Shown here: positions 36,173 through 45,712 of the stretch, piece after piece
Layout: each line of letters starts with the position of its first letter
Position numbering within the stretch: position 1 is the stretch's first letter
Source: Candidatus Nitrospira neomarina
GTDB lineage: Bacteria > Nitrospirota > Nitrospiria > Nitrospirales > UBA8639
DNA: 64,000 nucleotides
Direction of reading: 5' to 3'
Assembly: GCF_032051675.1 (NCBI RefSeq)
Contig: NZ_CP116968.1
Location: 1,488,001-1,552,000 of the forward strand
Notes under the pieces: model-generated
What the model was told of the DNA's origin: nothing
Seen by the model: the letters and a program-made list of their open reading frames with translations, nothing else
The model's database searches: none
Position numbers and translations under genes: made by a program

Positions 36173-37039
36173 TCAAAGATGCCGTCGAATACGTGACCAA
36201 TCATCGAGGACAATGGCCCGGCGTGGAAACCGACCCTTTGTCTGTGGTAGCGGTAAAATCACGGTTTGCAAACGATTTTGAACGAGTACTTCCGCAAACT
36301 CTGCCGTGCGCCCGATACCTCCACTCACTTTTTCCCACCCCTCTGTTTTCAGATCGTGTATGAGCTCGATCAATGCCGTTGGCGTCTTCGGAAGGATTCT
36401 AATCATTCCTGGAGGGAATTGGTGCTCGCGCAACCAATCCTGAATATGTTCAAGATGCCCTCGCCCGGTCAAGTCCAGATACACAAGGTTGTAATAAAAT
36501 TGCGCAAGCTTGCCCAATTCTGCCGCTGCTGCCGGATGGGCATCTCCTAATATGAGGCCCGGATCCTCATAGGGTTCAGGCGGGGGCGGATCCATGATCA
36601 GTTCCCCTTCCACTAACACCGCCAAGTCAATCAGCAATATAGGACGACGACGTTCCCAGGATAGGAGGACCCCTTTTCCTTCGATGGCCTCGGTTTTAGA
36701 TGGTGTCACCACCTTCACAATGATTGACAAATTCCCCCGCATACTGGGAGTAAAGTCGAGCCGAGCCCACCCGTGCGCGTCGGTATTCGCCTGGCCCACC
36801 GTCCGGCCATGCACAATAAATTCCAAGGGGCGGTCCGGCAAACCAATTTCCCCTTCGGCCTCGGGATTGGTTAAACGTGCTTGTAACTGAATGGGCTTCC
36901 CGGGAGAGGTGAGCAAATCAGTCACCGACAAATTAGCCGCCTGAGCCAGTGAGGCATTTAACCCTATTAAGGTCACCAAAATTCTCAAACCCCAATCTAG
37001 CAACACTAACCTCGGCATGGGACGATCGCCTTGCTTCAT
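36173..37039 (-). CDS. Exported protein with Ig-like and possible HAD/LNS2-like region
   Basis: A 288-residue protein with a signal peptide ending ASLAQAA. Residues 40-125 look like an Ig-like fold (GKPIQLQARLTNPEAEG, then RTVGQANTDAHGWARLDFTP). The C-terminal half (YYNLVYLDLTGRGHLEHIQDWLREHQFPPGMIRIL) resembles the HAD-like phosphatase region of LNS2/APP1 proteins, but the DxDxT nucleophile is not obvious, so it may be inactive. Function unassigned. Confidence 0.6.
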   Translation of the reverse strand: MKQGDRPMPRLVLLDWGLRILVTLIGLNASLAQAANLSVTDLLTSPGKPIQLQARLTNPEAEGEIGLPDRPLEFIVHGRTVGQANTDAHGWARLDFTPSMRGNLSIIVKVVTPSKTEAIEGKGVLLSWERRRPILLIDLAVLVEGELIMDPPPPEPYEDPGLILGDAHPAAAAELGKLAQFYYNLVYLDLTGRGHLEHIQDWLREHQFPPGMIRILPKTPTALIELIHDLKTEGWEKVSGGIGRTAEFAEVLVQNRLQTVILPLPQTKGRFPRRAIVLDDWSRIRRHL

Positions 37040-37068
37040 TCTACGGTCTCCATGTGGCTGGCAGATGG

Positions 37069-37308
37069 TTAAAATAATCCTCTTCCGCGCTTACCAAATG
37101 CAAACGCATCGAAGCCAGCCAGAATGGCAAATTGCATATAAATTAGCCACCCTGTCGGCCAGAAAAACTTGGAAATAATCAATAAAAAAATCCCACAGAC
37201 CAGGTAAATATTCCCGCGTTTGACACCTAAGTACAGATGACCGATCCCCGGTAAAATGGAGAGGGTGGCGGCTCCAAGAGCATGCATGGTCTTTTCACGA
37301 TCATTCAT
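37069..37308 (-). CDS. Small membrane protein (TM2-like)
   Basis: A 79-residue protein with two or three hydrophobic segments. LGAATLSILPGIGHLYLGVKRG is the pattern of TM2/DUF5683-type proteins, in which PG..GHLYLG opens a hairpin. The ATG at 37308 is preferred over a longer frame beginning at 37335. Confidence 0.7.
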   Translation of the reverse strand: MNDREKTMHALGAATLSILPGIGHLYLGVKRGNIYLVCGIFLLIISKFFWPTGWLIYMQFAILAGFDAFAFGKRGRGLF

Positions 37309-37437
37309 GAGAGTACCCGTCCCAAACCATACCATTGGCCCTCAAGTGAGTTCCAGGGATAGGCATCTGCACGATAAAAGAGTTGGCGGCCCACTCGCTG
37401 AAAAGCAGAAATCTGGAGGGATGGAAGGAGGAGTTCT

Positions 37438-37725
37438 TCAGGTAAGGTTCCGCTTGCGTAATTCTTCCTGGTAGGTTTTTTGATAAAGGACATCCCATTC
37501 TTGGGAACCTTCTGGAATCGGCCGTGCATATGATTGCAATCGACTCCGCACTTTTTGAACCAATTCCTCCTCTGCTTTCATGTGCTCGGCCAGCACGCGC
37601 TTCACTTCACGAAGAGCATGAGCAGAATCGCCAATCATCTTTGCCTCGGGCATGTCGGTGACACTAGTCAGAATTACATGGGCAAGATGAGTTTGTTTTT
37701 CGTCGCTGAGAATGGGTGTATTCAT
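37438..37725 (-). CDS. DUF507-related protein, copy A
   Basis: A 95-residue charged helical protein (ALREVKRVLAEHMKAEEELVQKVRSRL) that resembles DUF507 in length and in its helical C-terminal part (YQKTYQEELRKRN). It is adjacent to a clearer DUF507 protein. Function unknown. Confidence 0.65.
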   Translation of the reverse strand: MNTPILSDEKQTHLAHVILTSVTDMPEAKMIGDSAHALREVKRVLAEHMKAEEELVQKVRSRLQSYARPIPEGSQEWDVLYQKTYQEELRKRNLT

Positions 37726-37771
37726 TAGCAATTCAGTCCTATGGCATTCAACGTCCTTTCTGCCCTATACC

Positions 37772-38053
37772 CTATAAAATGACCCCGCGTTCCTTGATGA
37801 GCTTTTGTTTCACCATCGTAAACATTTTCTGATAATCCGCCCGACCTTCTGCAAACTCTCGTTCAAACTGTTTCAACATCTCCCGGACATCCGCGTTCAA
37901 ACGATCTTCCACCTGCAACTCGGATAGAATGGCTGCTTCCAATTTCTGAATCACCACTTCCGGTTTCCCTTGAATCTGTAACAATCCACTCGACTGTAAT
38001 CGTTCAATGACTGAGACGGCCATATGATGTACGCGAACCTTATTGAGTCGCAT
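37772..38053 (-). CDS. DUF507 protein, copy B
   Basis: A 93-residue helical protein beginning MRLNKVRVHHMAVSVIERLQSSG and ending YQKMFTMVKQKLIKERGVIL, which fits the DUF507 family found in Nitrospirota and deltaproteobacteria. Its ATG overlaps the stop codon of the cyclophilin-like gene, so the two are coupled. Confidence 0.8.
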   Translation of the reverse strand: MRLNKVRVHHMAVSVIERLQSSGLLQIQGKPEVVIQKLEAAILSELQVEDRLNADVREMLKQFEREFAEGRADYQKMFTMVKQKLIKERGVIL

Positions 38054-38448
38054 CAGGTTCCTTCAGGAAGCTGTTCCACTCTCATAAGGGACGCCCCTGT
38101 GGCCTCCCTCAACACTTTCGGATCCCCTATTACTTTTCCAATGACGTTCACTCGATCAGCAGGAACCGGATCATCTCCGAGACTCATAGGAGTGCGTCCA
38201 AAAAAGACCGCCAACATTCCCCCCATGCCCCAAAAAGCGACATCGCCAACTTTTACCTGAGTGGTGGCAACTTCTCGATAGTCTTTGACCCCCGGCATGT
38301 TGCAATAAAACTCTTCTCCCCACTGATTCACTGGGGCCTCAATAGGAAGAGCTTCGACCACAGCCTGTGCGGTTCGATTCGGTTTGAGTTGTGCAATGAC
38401 CTGGATCCCACCGATGGTCATTTTGATTTTCTGAGGACGGAATTCCAT
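38053..38448 (-). CDS. Cyclophilin-like fold protein (TM1367-type)
   Basis: A 131-residue protein with the pattern of the small cyclophilin-like family: QVIAQLKPNRTAQAVVEALPIEAPVNQWGEEFYCNM and VGDVAFWGMGGMLAVFFGRTP. It lacks the isomerase catalytic residues of true cyclophilins, so binding rather than catalysis is likely. Coupled to DUF507 copy B. Confidence 0.8.
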   Translation of the reverse strand: MEFRPQKIKMTIGGIQVIAQLKPNRTAQAVVEALPIEAPVNQWGEEFYCNMPGVKDYREVATTQVKVGDVAFWGMGGMLAVFFGRTPMSLGDDPVPADRVNVIGKVIGDPKVLREATGASLMRVEQLPEGT

Positions 38449-38558
38449 ATATTCTCGCTTATGCTAGGAATGAACGAAGATCTCAAGATTGCATCGAATG
38501 TAGCTTGTCCTCTTGGTGAAATCAAGGTTAGAATTAACCTCTCTTCGCGTTAAGACTC

Positions 38559-39332
38559 ATGTTACAATCCACATTTCTTTTTTTACCCGGCATTGGAGAA
38601 TCCACTGAACGCCTCTGGTGGGAGGATGGCATTGGCACATGGGATACTTTCCTCGAAAAACCTATCGCACCCCGCATATCCCCGTTTCGAAAAGCCCAAT
38701 ATGATGAAGACATTCTGGAAGCACAAAAACAGTGGAAGGCACAGAATTCCCGTTTTTTTACCCGCATCCTGAAAGCGCGTGACCACTGGCGTCTTTATCC
38801 TAATTTTCGATCTCAGGCAGCGTTTCTCGATATTGAGACAAACGGAATTCCGTTCCCCGATGGCGAGATTACGGTGGTGGGTATTTACGGAAAAGGTCGC
38901 ATGACCACGTTGATTCAAGGAGAAAACTTATCCGGTGAACGCTTGCAGGCGGAATTTGCCTCATACGATCTTCTTGTGACCTTCTTTGGCTCAGGCTTTG
39001 ACTTGCCATTTTTAAAGGCCAAATATCCAGACTTGAGGATGGATCATCCCCATATCGACTTGTGTTTTGCGGCCAGACGTCTCGGATTAAAAGGTGGGCT
39101 GAAGGCAATTGAGACCGAAATAGGCTGTTATCGCCCGACTTTGGTGGAAGGACTGACGGGGTGGGATGCGGTCCGCCTGTGGGGAGAATGGCAACTCGGA
39201 CAATCGAACTCTAGAGATGTACTCATCCAATACAATGAGGCAGATTGCAAAAACCTGGAGCCTTTGGCCGACCTTATTTACAACCGTTTGGTCCAACGTC
39301 ATGGACTCCCTGAATTTATTGATTTCCTATGA
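38559..39332 (+). CDS. RNase H-like exonuclease domain protein (YprB type)
   Basis: A 257-residue protein. AAFLDIETNGIPFPDGEI carries the first two acidic metal ligands (DIE), DLLVTFFGSGFDLPFL the third, and YNEADCKNLEPLADLIYNRL the last, the DEDD exonuclease set. YprB-type proteins act on nucleic acids; the substrate is unknown. Its stop overlaps the start of the phosphatase gene (ATGA). Confidence 0.85.
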   Translation: MLQSTFLFLPGIGESTERLWWEDGIGTWDTFLEKPIAPRISPFRKAQYDEDILEAQKQWKAQNSRFFTRILKARDHWRLYPNFRSQAAFLDIETNGIPFPDGEITVVGIYGKGRMTTLIQGENLSGERLQAEFASYDLLVTFFGSGFDLPFLKAKYPDLRMDHPHIDLCFAARRLGLKGGLKAIETEIGCYRPTLVEGLTGWDAVRLWGEWQLGQSNSRDVLIQYNEADCKNLEPLADLIYNRLVQRHGLPEFIDFL

Positions 39333-40108
39333 CATCCGCGCAACGCTCTGACAAATGGACCGGCGTCGGATTGACGGACCTCGGTCTAGTTAGAAAACTG
39401 AACCAGGATGCCTTTTCACTCGATAACTCCCTACAATTGTGGGTGTTGGCAGATGGGATGGGCGGACATGCCGGGGGGGAGGTAGCCAGCCAGATTGCGG
39501 TCAAAGCCATTCCCGATGTCGTCCGAACCCAGCTCTCTACTGAAATTTCTCCCTCCGTTCAACCTGACAAATTAGAATCGCTGCTGGATCAAGCTCTTGA
39601 ATCCGCCAATCAACGTATTCGAAACGCCGCAGCAAAAGACGAATCCCTGAAAGGGATGGGAACAACCATCATCGTGGTCGCCATCACGCATTCTCCTAAA
39701 GGATACCAGGCAAGCGTGGCGCATGCCGGCGACAGCCGCGCCTATCTCTTTAGGCAGGGCACACTTTCGCTCTGGACAAAAGATCATACCCTTATGGAGG
39801 AACGGTTAGCCCTGAATCTCATTACAGCCAAACAGGTTCGCACTCACCCCCTTCGACATGTGTTAACCAAAGCCCTTGGAATTGATCCTGAGACACGTCC
39901 TACCATTCAGACCTATCCGCTTGAGCCATCGGATCTCATTCTGATGTGTTCAGACGGACTCACAAAAATGCTGACTGATCAGGAAATTCAAACGATTATC
40001 CGCAAGGAAGCTCCACAGGCCGAAGCGATATGCGGAACACTTGTGGATACTGCCAACCGATTAGGTGGAGAAGACAATACAACTGTCGTGTTAATCGGGT
40101 TGCACTGA
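39329..40108 (+). CDS. PP2C-family serine/threonine phosphatase
   Basis: A 259-residue metal-dependent phosphatase. Metal ligands are in NQDAF, ADGMGGHAGG, SDGLT and GGEDNTTVVL; AHAGDSRAYL is the family core. The protein is soluble and close to the minimal size of the PrpC/Stp type. A partner kinase is not in the window. It is translationally coupled to the exonuclease gene, an association worth noting. Confidence 0.93.
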   Translation: MTSAQRSDKWTGVGLTDLGLVRKLNQDAFSLDNSLQLWVLADGMGGHAGGEVASQIAVKAIPDVVRTQLSTEISPSVQPDKLESLLDQALESANQRIRNAAAKDESLKGMGTTIIVVAITHSPKGYQASVAHAGDSRAYLFRQGTLSLWTKDHTLMEERLALNLITAKQVRTHPLRHVLTKALGIDPETRPTIQTYPLEPSDLILMCSDGLTKMLTDQEIQTIIRKEAPQAEAICGTLVDTANRLGGEDNTTVVLIGLH

Positions 40109-40129
40109 GGAGGGATAAGGAGGAAGGTT

Positions 40130-40870
40130 CTAACGATGGGGTTTTCGAAACATGGCCGACCATCCAAAATATCCCACGGCATCTTTCATGTTTGAAAACC
40201 ACCGTTGGGCCAGACCCATGGACGGATTGGTGACGTATTGTAGCGTGAGCACAACCCGCTCTTCTCCAGCCCCCAGCGGCGTAACGGCATGATGCAATTT
40301 ATCGCCATTAAAGAAAATAAATGTACCTGGATCAGTCGGAAGGGATAACTCTTTAACCTCTCGACCCTGTTCTTTGGTATGTAAACGGCAGACCAAGCGG
40401 CTGCTTGATTGATCCTGCAATCCCAATAAAACCGTAAATCGTTTACCCTTATAATACGAGGTATCATAATGATACCCGATATGATCTCCAGCCTCGGTGT
40501 AAAAATACAGTGCACAGGAATGGGGATCCTCCTCAGGGCACAGCATTAACGGAACTCCGGCAATCCGGCTCAAAAGGTCGATCCATCCCTGGTGGTGATA
40601 GAACGCAAGAATGGCCGGAGCCGATTGCTGCAGAAGATAAAAACTGACACTTCCCCCCTTTTTATGCCCTGGTATAAAGTTTCGATTGATTTGGGGCCGC
40701 ACCCGCTCTACTTCCCGCATAAATTCCTGAACAATCTGAGTGGGGATCAAATGCTCTAAAGCCAAGAACTCACCCTGTTCCCAATAGTAACGCGTGACCT
40801 CCTCAACCTTGATGATCTGAAGGGTCTCAGTCAACAGTTGATCAATGTCGGACACCGCTGGATTGAGCAT
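40130..40870 (-). CDS. 2OG-Fe(II) oxygenase-like protein
   Basis: A 246-residue double-stranded beta-helix protein. The iron ligands are H134, D136 (GYHYDTSYY) and H193 or H194 (DKLHHAV), with R205 in ERVVLTL as the probable 2-oxoglutarate ligand. The upstream part has QINRNFIPGHKKGGSVSFYLL. GGAGAG lies six bases before the ATG at 40870, which decides the start. It is divergent from another protein of the same general fold, 41112-41780. The substrate is unknown. Confidence 0.8.
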   Translation of the reverse strand: MLNPAVSDIDQLLTETLQIIKVEEVTRYYWEQGEFLALEHLIPTQIVQEFMREVERVRPQINRNFIPGHKKGGSVSFYLLQQSAPAILAFYHHQGWIDLLSRIAGVPLMLCPEEDPHSCALYFYTEAGDHIGYHYDTSYYKGKRFTVLLGLQDQSSSRLVCRLHTKEQGREVKELSLPTDPGTFIFFNGDKLHHAVTPLGAGEERVVLTLQYVTNPSMGLAQRWFSNMKDAVGYFGWSAMFRKPHR

Positions 40871-41111
40871 AGGCACTCTCCTTCATCCCTTCAGATTCAA
40901 AACTTTCAGTCTATTCTTTTTTCAATGTGGTCATTGCCACCATTGATCGTAGCTTATCATGACAACCATCACATTCTCACCAGGCTATCAAATAATCTAT
41001 CCGCTTGACCTCACCCTGACTGACGTTTTATGGTGCCCATTTTCGTCCACGAATTTTCATGTCGTCTCACAATTTTCTCCGCTGATCACACACTCCGTCT
41101 GGCTTGTATTC

Positions 41112-41780
41112 ATGAACAGACTCCCCTATCGCGAATTAATTCATGGCCAGGATTATTGGATTCAGGATCAGGCCCTTCCCAACGCATTAGAGATTGCCCA
41201 ACGATGTATGGCCATTCCAACCTGGACATTGGGATCCCCCTGGCGCCCGGAACCCTGGCCCGGCATGCGGGCTCCTGGAGCTCTGACTCCCGATGAACTG
41301 CACACCGTGGAAAGCTATGTGACCACACATTTAGGTATTCCCAACCTCTCTCCCCAATCGCATAACGAGGCAGGAATTTCCGGGCACAATCACATTCAGA
41401 TATGCGGAGGAGCTGAAGGGGTCGCTCGTCCACATGTCGACTCTGCCAGAATTTGCAACTACGCCGCCGTCCTCTACCTCCATCCAAGCCCACCCACATC
41501 ACATTGCGGCACATCCTTTTACCGACTGAATCTTCCCGGTGAACCACCAGACGGCAACTATTGCCCAAAAGGTTATGAAAGTCTTAGCGAAGTGCCTGGG
41601 GTATCACAGGAAATGGATCCCACCATGTTCAAAGAAATCCTGGAGGTCCCGTATGTCTTTAACCGCCTAGTTGCCTATAAATCGGATCTCATCCACTCTG
41701 CAACAGCGTATTTTGGCTGGGACCATGCGTTAGCTTCAAAACGAATGGCTGTCGTATTTTTTTGGAAAGCCGGATCTTGA
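41112..41780 (+). CDS. DUF6445-type 2OG-Fe(II) oxygenase-like protein
   Basis: About 222 residues. An H-x-D pair in ARPHVDSARICNYAAVLYL and a distal H in DLIHSATAYFGW fit the metal triad, followed by KRMAVVFFW. The open frame continues upstream to an ATG at 40959, but that stretch does not look like protein and neither start has a ribosome-binding site, so 41112 is a preference only. Adjacent to, and divergent from, the other oxygenase-like gene. Confidence 0.7.
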   Translation: MNRLPYRELIHGQDYWIQDQALPNALEIAQRCMAIPTWTLGSPWRPEPWPGMRAPGALTPDELHTVESYVTTHLGIPNLSPQSHNEAGISGHNHIQICGGAEGVARPHVDSARICNYAAVLYLHPSPPTSHCGTSFYRLNLPGEPPDGNYCPKGYESLSEVPGVSQEMDPTMFKEILEVPYVFNRLVAYKSDLIHSATAYFGWDHALASKRMAVVFFWKAGS

Positions 41781-41861
41781 CAATTCTCGAACACAGAGAA
41801 AAAGCTATCCACTCATTTATGAATGGCTATCCTGCATGTATCAAGCTCATTCGAATTTAGA

Positions 41862-43592
41862 TTAGGTTTTGGCAGGTTTTTTGGGGGGCTTATTGTGACC
41901 GGGGGCTACGTGAGGACGGTTTCCCCGATCCAGCATTTCACCGGCGGTTTTTCTGATAGTGGGAGTTAGCGTGCCTCCTCCCAACATGCGAGCGATTTCG
42001 GTTTCCCGATGAACTCCTGTGACTTCGTGGACCCTCGTGAGGGTTCGGTCTTCTAGCGTTGTTTTCTCAACCACAAACTGTGCATGAGCCTGAGAGGCAA
42101 TCTGCGGAAGATGGGTGATACAACACACTTGATGAAATTGAGCCAACTGACGCAATCGACTTCCCATGACGTTGCCGGCTTCCCCACCAATCCCACTGTC
42201 AATTTCATCAAAAATGACGACAGGCGTCTGATCATTTTCCGCAAACACGGTTTTTAAGGCCAACATAATTCGGGACAATTCTCCACCCGATGCAATCCGG
42301 CCCAATGGCATCAGCGGTTCTCCAGGATTGGGAGCCAGTAACATCTCAACACGATCCATTCCTGCCGTCCCAAATCGGTTGTCTCCGTTGGCCATTTCAA
42401 TATTAACCTGCACCTCCATTGTCGACATTTTAAGAGCCGCTAATTCCTGCTTGATTTCTTTGACCAAATGCTTCGCAACTGCTTTCCTCCTGGCCGACAA
42501 GTCTTCCGCCAAGGCCTTCATCGATTCATATCGACTGGTCACTTCTGCTTGCAGATACCGCACCTGCTCTTCTCCATTTTGGAGTTGCGCTAAATCTTGC
42601 TCAAGGGTCTTGGTAAGTTCTACTAAATCTTCGACCGGCTTTCCATATTTCTTTTTCAGCCGCTGAAGACCGGCCAACCGACTATCAATCAGATCCATTC
42701 TCTCAGGATCATACTCGATCCGAGTCCGGTAATCCCGAAGGTTATCTGTCACTTCCCGCAACGACATGTTCGCTGCCTCCAACAATGGGACCCACGATTC
42801 ACCGTGCGCATCAATTTTTGCAAGCTCTTGTACCCACTCAGTCACCTTACCCAGATAATCCAGAATCGATCGTTCGCCTTCATGTAATGCCGTAAAGGCT
42901 TGATTCGATAATTCTCCTAATCGACCGCTATGTTTCAACCGATGGTATTCCTGGCTGAGAGTCTCTTCTTCTCCGGACTGCAACTGCATTTTGACTAGCT
43001 CGTCATATTGATATTGAAGAATATCTTGCCTATTGGTTTGATCCCGTAACCGGACCACATATTCATCCAAAGCTGCCTTTTTCTCGACCCATTCTCGGTG
43101 CATCACCTGATAGGATCCGACGACATCCTCAAGGTTCCCAAACGCATCCAACAATTTGAGCTGGGTCTTAGGGGAGAGCAATGATTGCTGATCATGTTGG
43201 CCATGGATATCTACCAACTGAGGGCCGATGTCTTGAATCGTTTGAAGAGGGGCAAGTTGCCCGTTGAGGAAATTCCGATTCCTTCCCGACCGCGATAAGA
43301 TCCGACGAACGATAATGTCCTGTTGATCGGGAAGGAGGTATCCGTCCCCTTGCAATCTGCTCGCTAGAGGATGAGTCAGTGGGATGAGGAAACAGGCTTC
43401 CAGCAGAGCTTCCTCGGCACCAAACCGAATATGCTCGGCGGAGGCTCGTCCCCCGGTGATTAACACCAATGCATCAATAAGAAGAGATTTTCCAGCGCCG
43501 GTCTCCCCCGTCAAGACGAGAAACCCAGGAGGAAATTCCAAATGGAGTTGATCGATGAGGGCAAAGTTGGAGATACGCAGCTCGGTCAGCAT
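41862..43592 (-). CDS. recN: DNA repair protein RecN
   Basis: A 576-residue SMC-like ATPase that organises DNA ends in double-strand break repair. The Walker A GETGAGKS lies near residues 29-36 and the ABC signature GGELSRIMLALK is in the C-terminal half; a coiled-coil middle region separates them. The tail GHNKPPKKPAKT is an unusual basic extension. It is 25 bases downstream of trxA. Confidence 0.95.
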   Translation of the reverse strand: MLTELRISNFALIDQLHLEFPPGFLVLTGETGAGKSLLIDALVLITGGRASAEHIRFGAEEALLEACFLIPLTHPLASRLQGDGYLLPDQQDIIVRRILSRSGRNRNFLNGQLAPLQTIQDIGPQLVDIHGQHDQQSLLSPKTQLKLLDAFGNLEDVVGSYQVMHREWVEKKAALDEYVVRLRDQTNRQDILQYQYDELVKMQLQSGEEETLSQEYHRLKHSGRLGELSNQAFTALHEGERSILDYLGKVTEWVQELAKIDAHGESWVPLLEAANMSLREVTDNLRDYRTRIEYDPERMDLIDSRLAGLQRLKKKYGKPVEDLVELTKTLEQDLAQLQNGEEQVRYLQAEVTSRYESMKALAEDLSARRKAVAKHLVKEIKQELAALKMSTMEVQVNIEMANGDNRFGTAGMDRVEMLLAPNPGEPLMPLGRIASGGELSRIMLALKTVFAENDQTPVVIFDEIDSGIGGEAGNVMGSRLRQLAQFHQVCCITHLPQIASQAHAQFVVEKTTLEDRTLTRVHEVTGVHRETEIARMLGGGTLTPTIRKTAGEMLDRGNRPHVAPGHNKPPKKPAKT

Positions 43593-43617
43593 AACACCGA
43601 GTCATCGGTCTCGCTGA

Positions 43618-43965
43618 TCAGGCAGGAGACGTGGATTGAGCCAGGAGCGAGTCAATAACTTGTTTGAATTGTTGCTTCGGTCTTGCACCAACAATTTTTT
43701 CGACAACTTGGCCATCCTTGAAGAAGAGAATACTTGGGATACTCATGATTTGATATTTCCCCGCAACTTCGGGAGCATCATCGGTATTGAGCTTCATGAC
43801 TTTAAGTTTTCCCTGATATTCCTGTGCAAGCTCATCGACGATTGGGGCCACCATTTGACAGGGTCCACACCAAACTGCCCAGAAATCCACCATCACGACC
43901 TCTGAAGATTTCAGTACTTCCCCATCCCAATTCGCTGCATCGGCTTTGGCCACTAAATCAGACAC
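43618..43965 (-). CDS. trxA: Thioredoxin
   Basis: A 115-residue disulfide reductase with WCGPC at residues 32-36 and cis-proline motif MSIPSILFFKDG. The start is GTG, with AGGAGG six bases upstream. It reduces protein disulfides, including those of peroxidases and biosynthetic enzymes. Confidence 0.96.
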   Translation of the reverse strand: MSDLVAKADAANWDGEVLKSSEVVMVDFWAVWCGPCQMVAPIVDELAQEYQGKLKVMKLNTDDAPEVAGKYQIMSIPSILFFKDGQVVEKIVGARPKQQFKQVIDSLLAQSTSPA

Positions 43966-44129
43966 TGACTGCCTCCTTGGATAAATACGACAAAATGTCC
44001 AGACTGTCTTGCCATCCTAAAACCGCTCTTATCGGACTGTCAACTCACTCAAATACGATTAACCTATCTCCAGAGAGGGGCACCCTGTGTGCTCTGCTTG
44101 ACCACTTCACTCACAGGCAGAGATAGAAT

Positions 44130-44690
44130 TCACCATTGCCATTCATCCGGGGTTCCAGTCCACCATGAATCAGGCTTCAATGCACGCCAACGAGTTTGTT
44201 GCGCCCACAATTCATCCGTCCGTGTCCGACTCAACCGATTGGCCATTGCTGCGGTCACATCAAATTGTTGCCGAATGCCTTCATGAATGAGTTCTTGCGC
44301 CATACGAGGCATGACATTCGGCGGATCAATGAGATCGAGAACATCCCGTGCGGTCAAATTCAGGGCTAATTGCTCCACTTTCACATAATCTTCCTGCTTG
44401 GCTAATGCTCCTAAATAACCATCAATTGCCTCATAGACATAGGCCAAATAAACGTATGCTTCAACCGAGGGATTGCGGTCAATATTTTCCTGGCAAGCCT
44501 CTACTGCTCGACGGTAATCTCCGGCCATCAAAAACACTTTAGCGTGTGCAAGAGATTGCATAGGCAAGACAGGCGTCTGATCTGACTGAGCCCAACCATT
44601 GGAAAGCGGTAACGTACCAAGAAGAATTACTCCCACCCCGAGACACATCATCATTTCCCTTCCTCTTTCGCTCAACGACGAAATAGTCAT
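44130..44690 (-). CDS. Exported TPR-like protein
   Basis: A 186-residue protein with a signal peptide (MMMCLGVGVILLGTLPLSNGWAQ). Residues 45-110 have TPR-like helices (AKVFLMAGDYRRAVEACQENIDRNP, then AYVYLAYVYEAI). The C-terminus is Trp-rich (RWRALKPDSWWTGTPDEWQW). GGAGGAG before the ATG at 44690 decides the start. The partner is unknown. Confidence 0.75.
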   Translation of the reverse strand: MTISSLSERGREMMMCLGVGVILLGTLPLSNGWAQSDQTPVLPMQSLAHAKVFLMAGDYRRAVEACQENIDRNPSVEAYVYLAYVYEAIDGYLGALAKQEDYVKVEQLALNLTARDVLDLIDPPNVMPRMAQELIHEGIRQQFDVTAAMANRLSRTRTDELWAQQTRWRALKPDSWWTGTPDEWQW

Positions 44691-45132
44691 GTTCTCCTCC
44701 ATCACTAAAATCGCGCAACAAACATCATTCTCGATAGATTCTCTGTTCGTTCTGAAAATTTACGATGATTCACTAGACCCATTTTCAAGATTGTCAGATT
44801 TTTAATCAGTACGAGAATCTCGAAATCCCTCTGTTTCCAATCACTATTGCATGATATACGGCTGACCTAATCTTTGATGTCCCGAAACCACGACACAATG
44901 CTGGATAAAGGCCCCTTGTTATTTAGAAAAACACAAAAAGTCTACCACCAGACTCATCCCTACAACTCAAGACTCCCATAAACGCCTTCCATTGAACAAT
45001 CTAAAACGTCAATGGCATGCACTTTGCGAAAGACCGTGTCCAAAAAGCATTTAATTAAACCTGGCTTCTCAATATCTAAACAAAAAATAATGAGGGAAAA
45101 ATTCTAAACCCATTAAGCATTAAAGGAATAAA
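44691..45132. other. Gene-free interval between divergent genes
   Basis: About 440 AT-rich bases separating two divergent exported proteins. It presumably holds both promoters; I could not locate convincing -35/-10 pairs. No hairpin with T-tract is seen. Confidence 0.45.
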
Positions 45133-45702
45133 ATGAAACGAAACCAAACACTGTTATCTTGTGTCCTCATCATTGGTATAGAAACCTTCTCCATATGCTT
45201 ACTCCCCGTTTCACCAACTCCTGCAAATTCGGCCGATATCGCATTAGTTCTTTCGTCTTCTTCGCCTGTATCACCATTGCCTCCGGAAATGGTCCATTGG
45301 CCGGAATCTAGCCACAGCGACGACACCTTAGCGGCCCTCACCATCTATCTGGAAGCCGGCGGTGAAAGTTTTGCTGGAAAGTTAGCTGTCGCGGCCGTCA
45401 TTCGGAACCGAATGGCTCTCAAATACCATAGCGATGGCACGGTCAAGGGCACGGTTCTTCGGGCCAAACAGTTTGAACCATGGATGGGACGAAATCCAGA
45501 AGAAATGGAATTTGATCAAACCAATCGAAACATGAAAGATAGTTTATTAGCCTGGAAGGTTGTACAAGACGGGCGAAAGATGGTGAATGGGGCTGTACTG
45601 TTTTATAATCCCCAACTGGTCAAAACTCCCCGGTGGGCTCAGATCAACCGTAAAGTGGCAAAAATTGGCGGACACGAATTTTTTAATAAGCACACCATTT
45701 AA
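45133..45702 (+). CDS. SleB-type cell wall hydrolase
   Basis: A 189-residue protein with an N-terminal signal or anchor segment (LLSCVLIIGIETFSICLLP). The catalytic domain pattern is Hydrolase_2: LTIYLEAGGESFAGKLAVAAVIRNRM with the candidate catalytic Glu, then FEPWMG, followed by LLAWKVVQDGRKMVNGAVLFYNP. It cleaves peptidoglycan glycan strands in spore cortex lytic enzymes and relatives; in this non-spore-forming lineage a cell-wall remodelling role is likely. AAAGGAA precedes the ATG. Confidence 0.85.
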   Translation: MKRNQTLLSCVLIIGIETFSICLLPVSPTPANSADIALVLSSSSPVSPLPPEMVHWPESSHSDDTLAALTIYLEAGGESFAGKLAVAAVIRNRMALKYHSDGTVKGTVLRAKQFEPWMGRNPEEMEFDQTNRNMKDSLLAWKVVQDGRKMVNGAVLFYNPQLVKTPRWAQINRKVAKIGGHEFFNKHTI

Positions 45703-45712
45703 TCTAGTTTAA

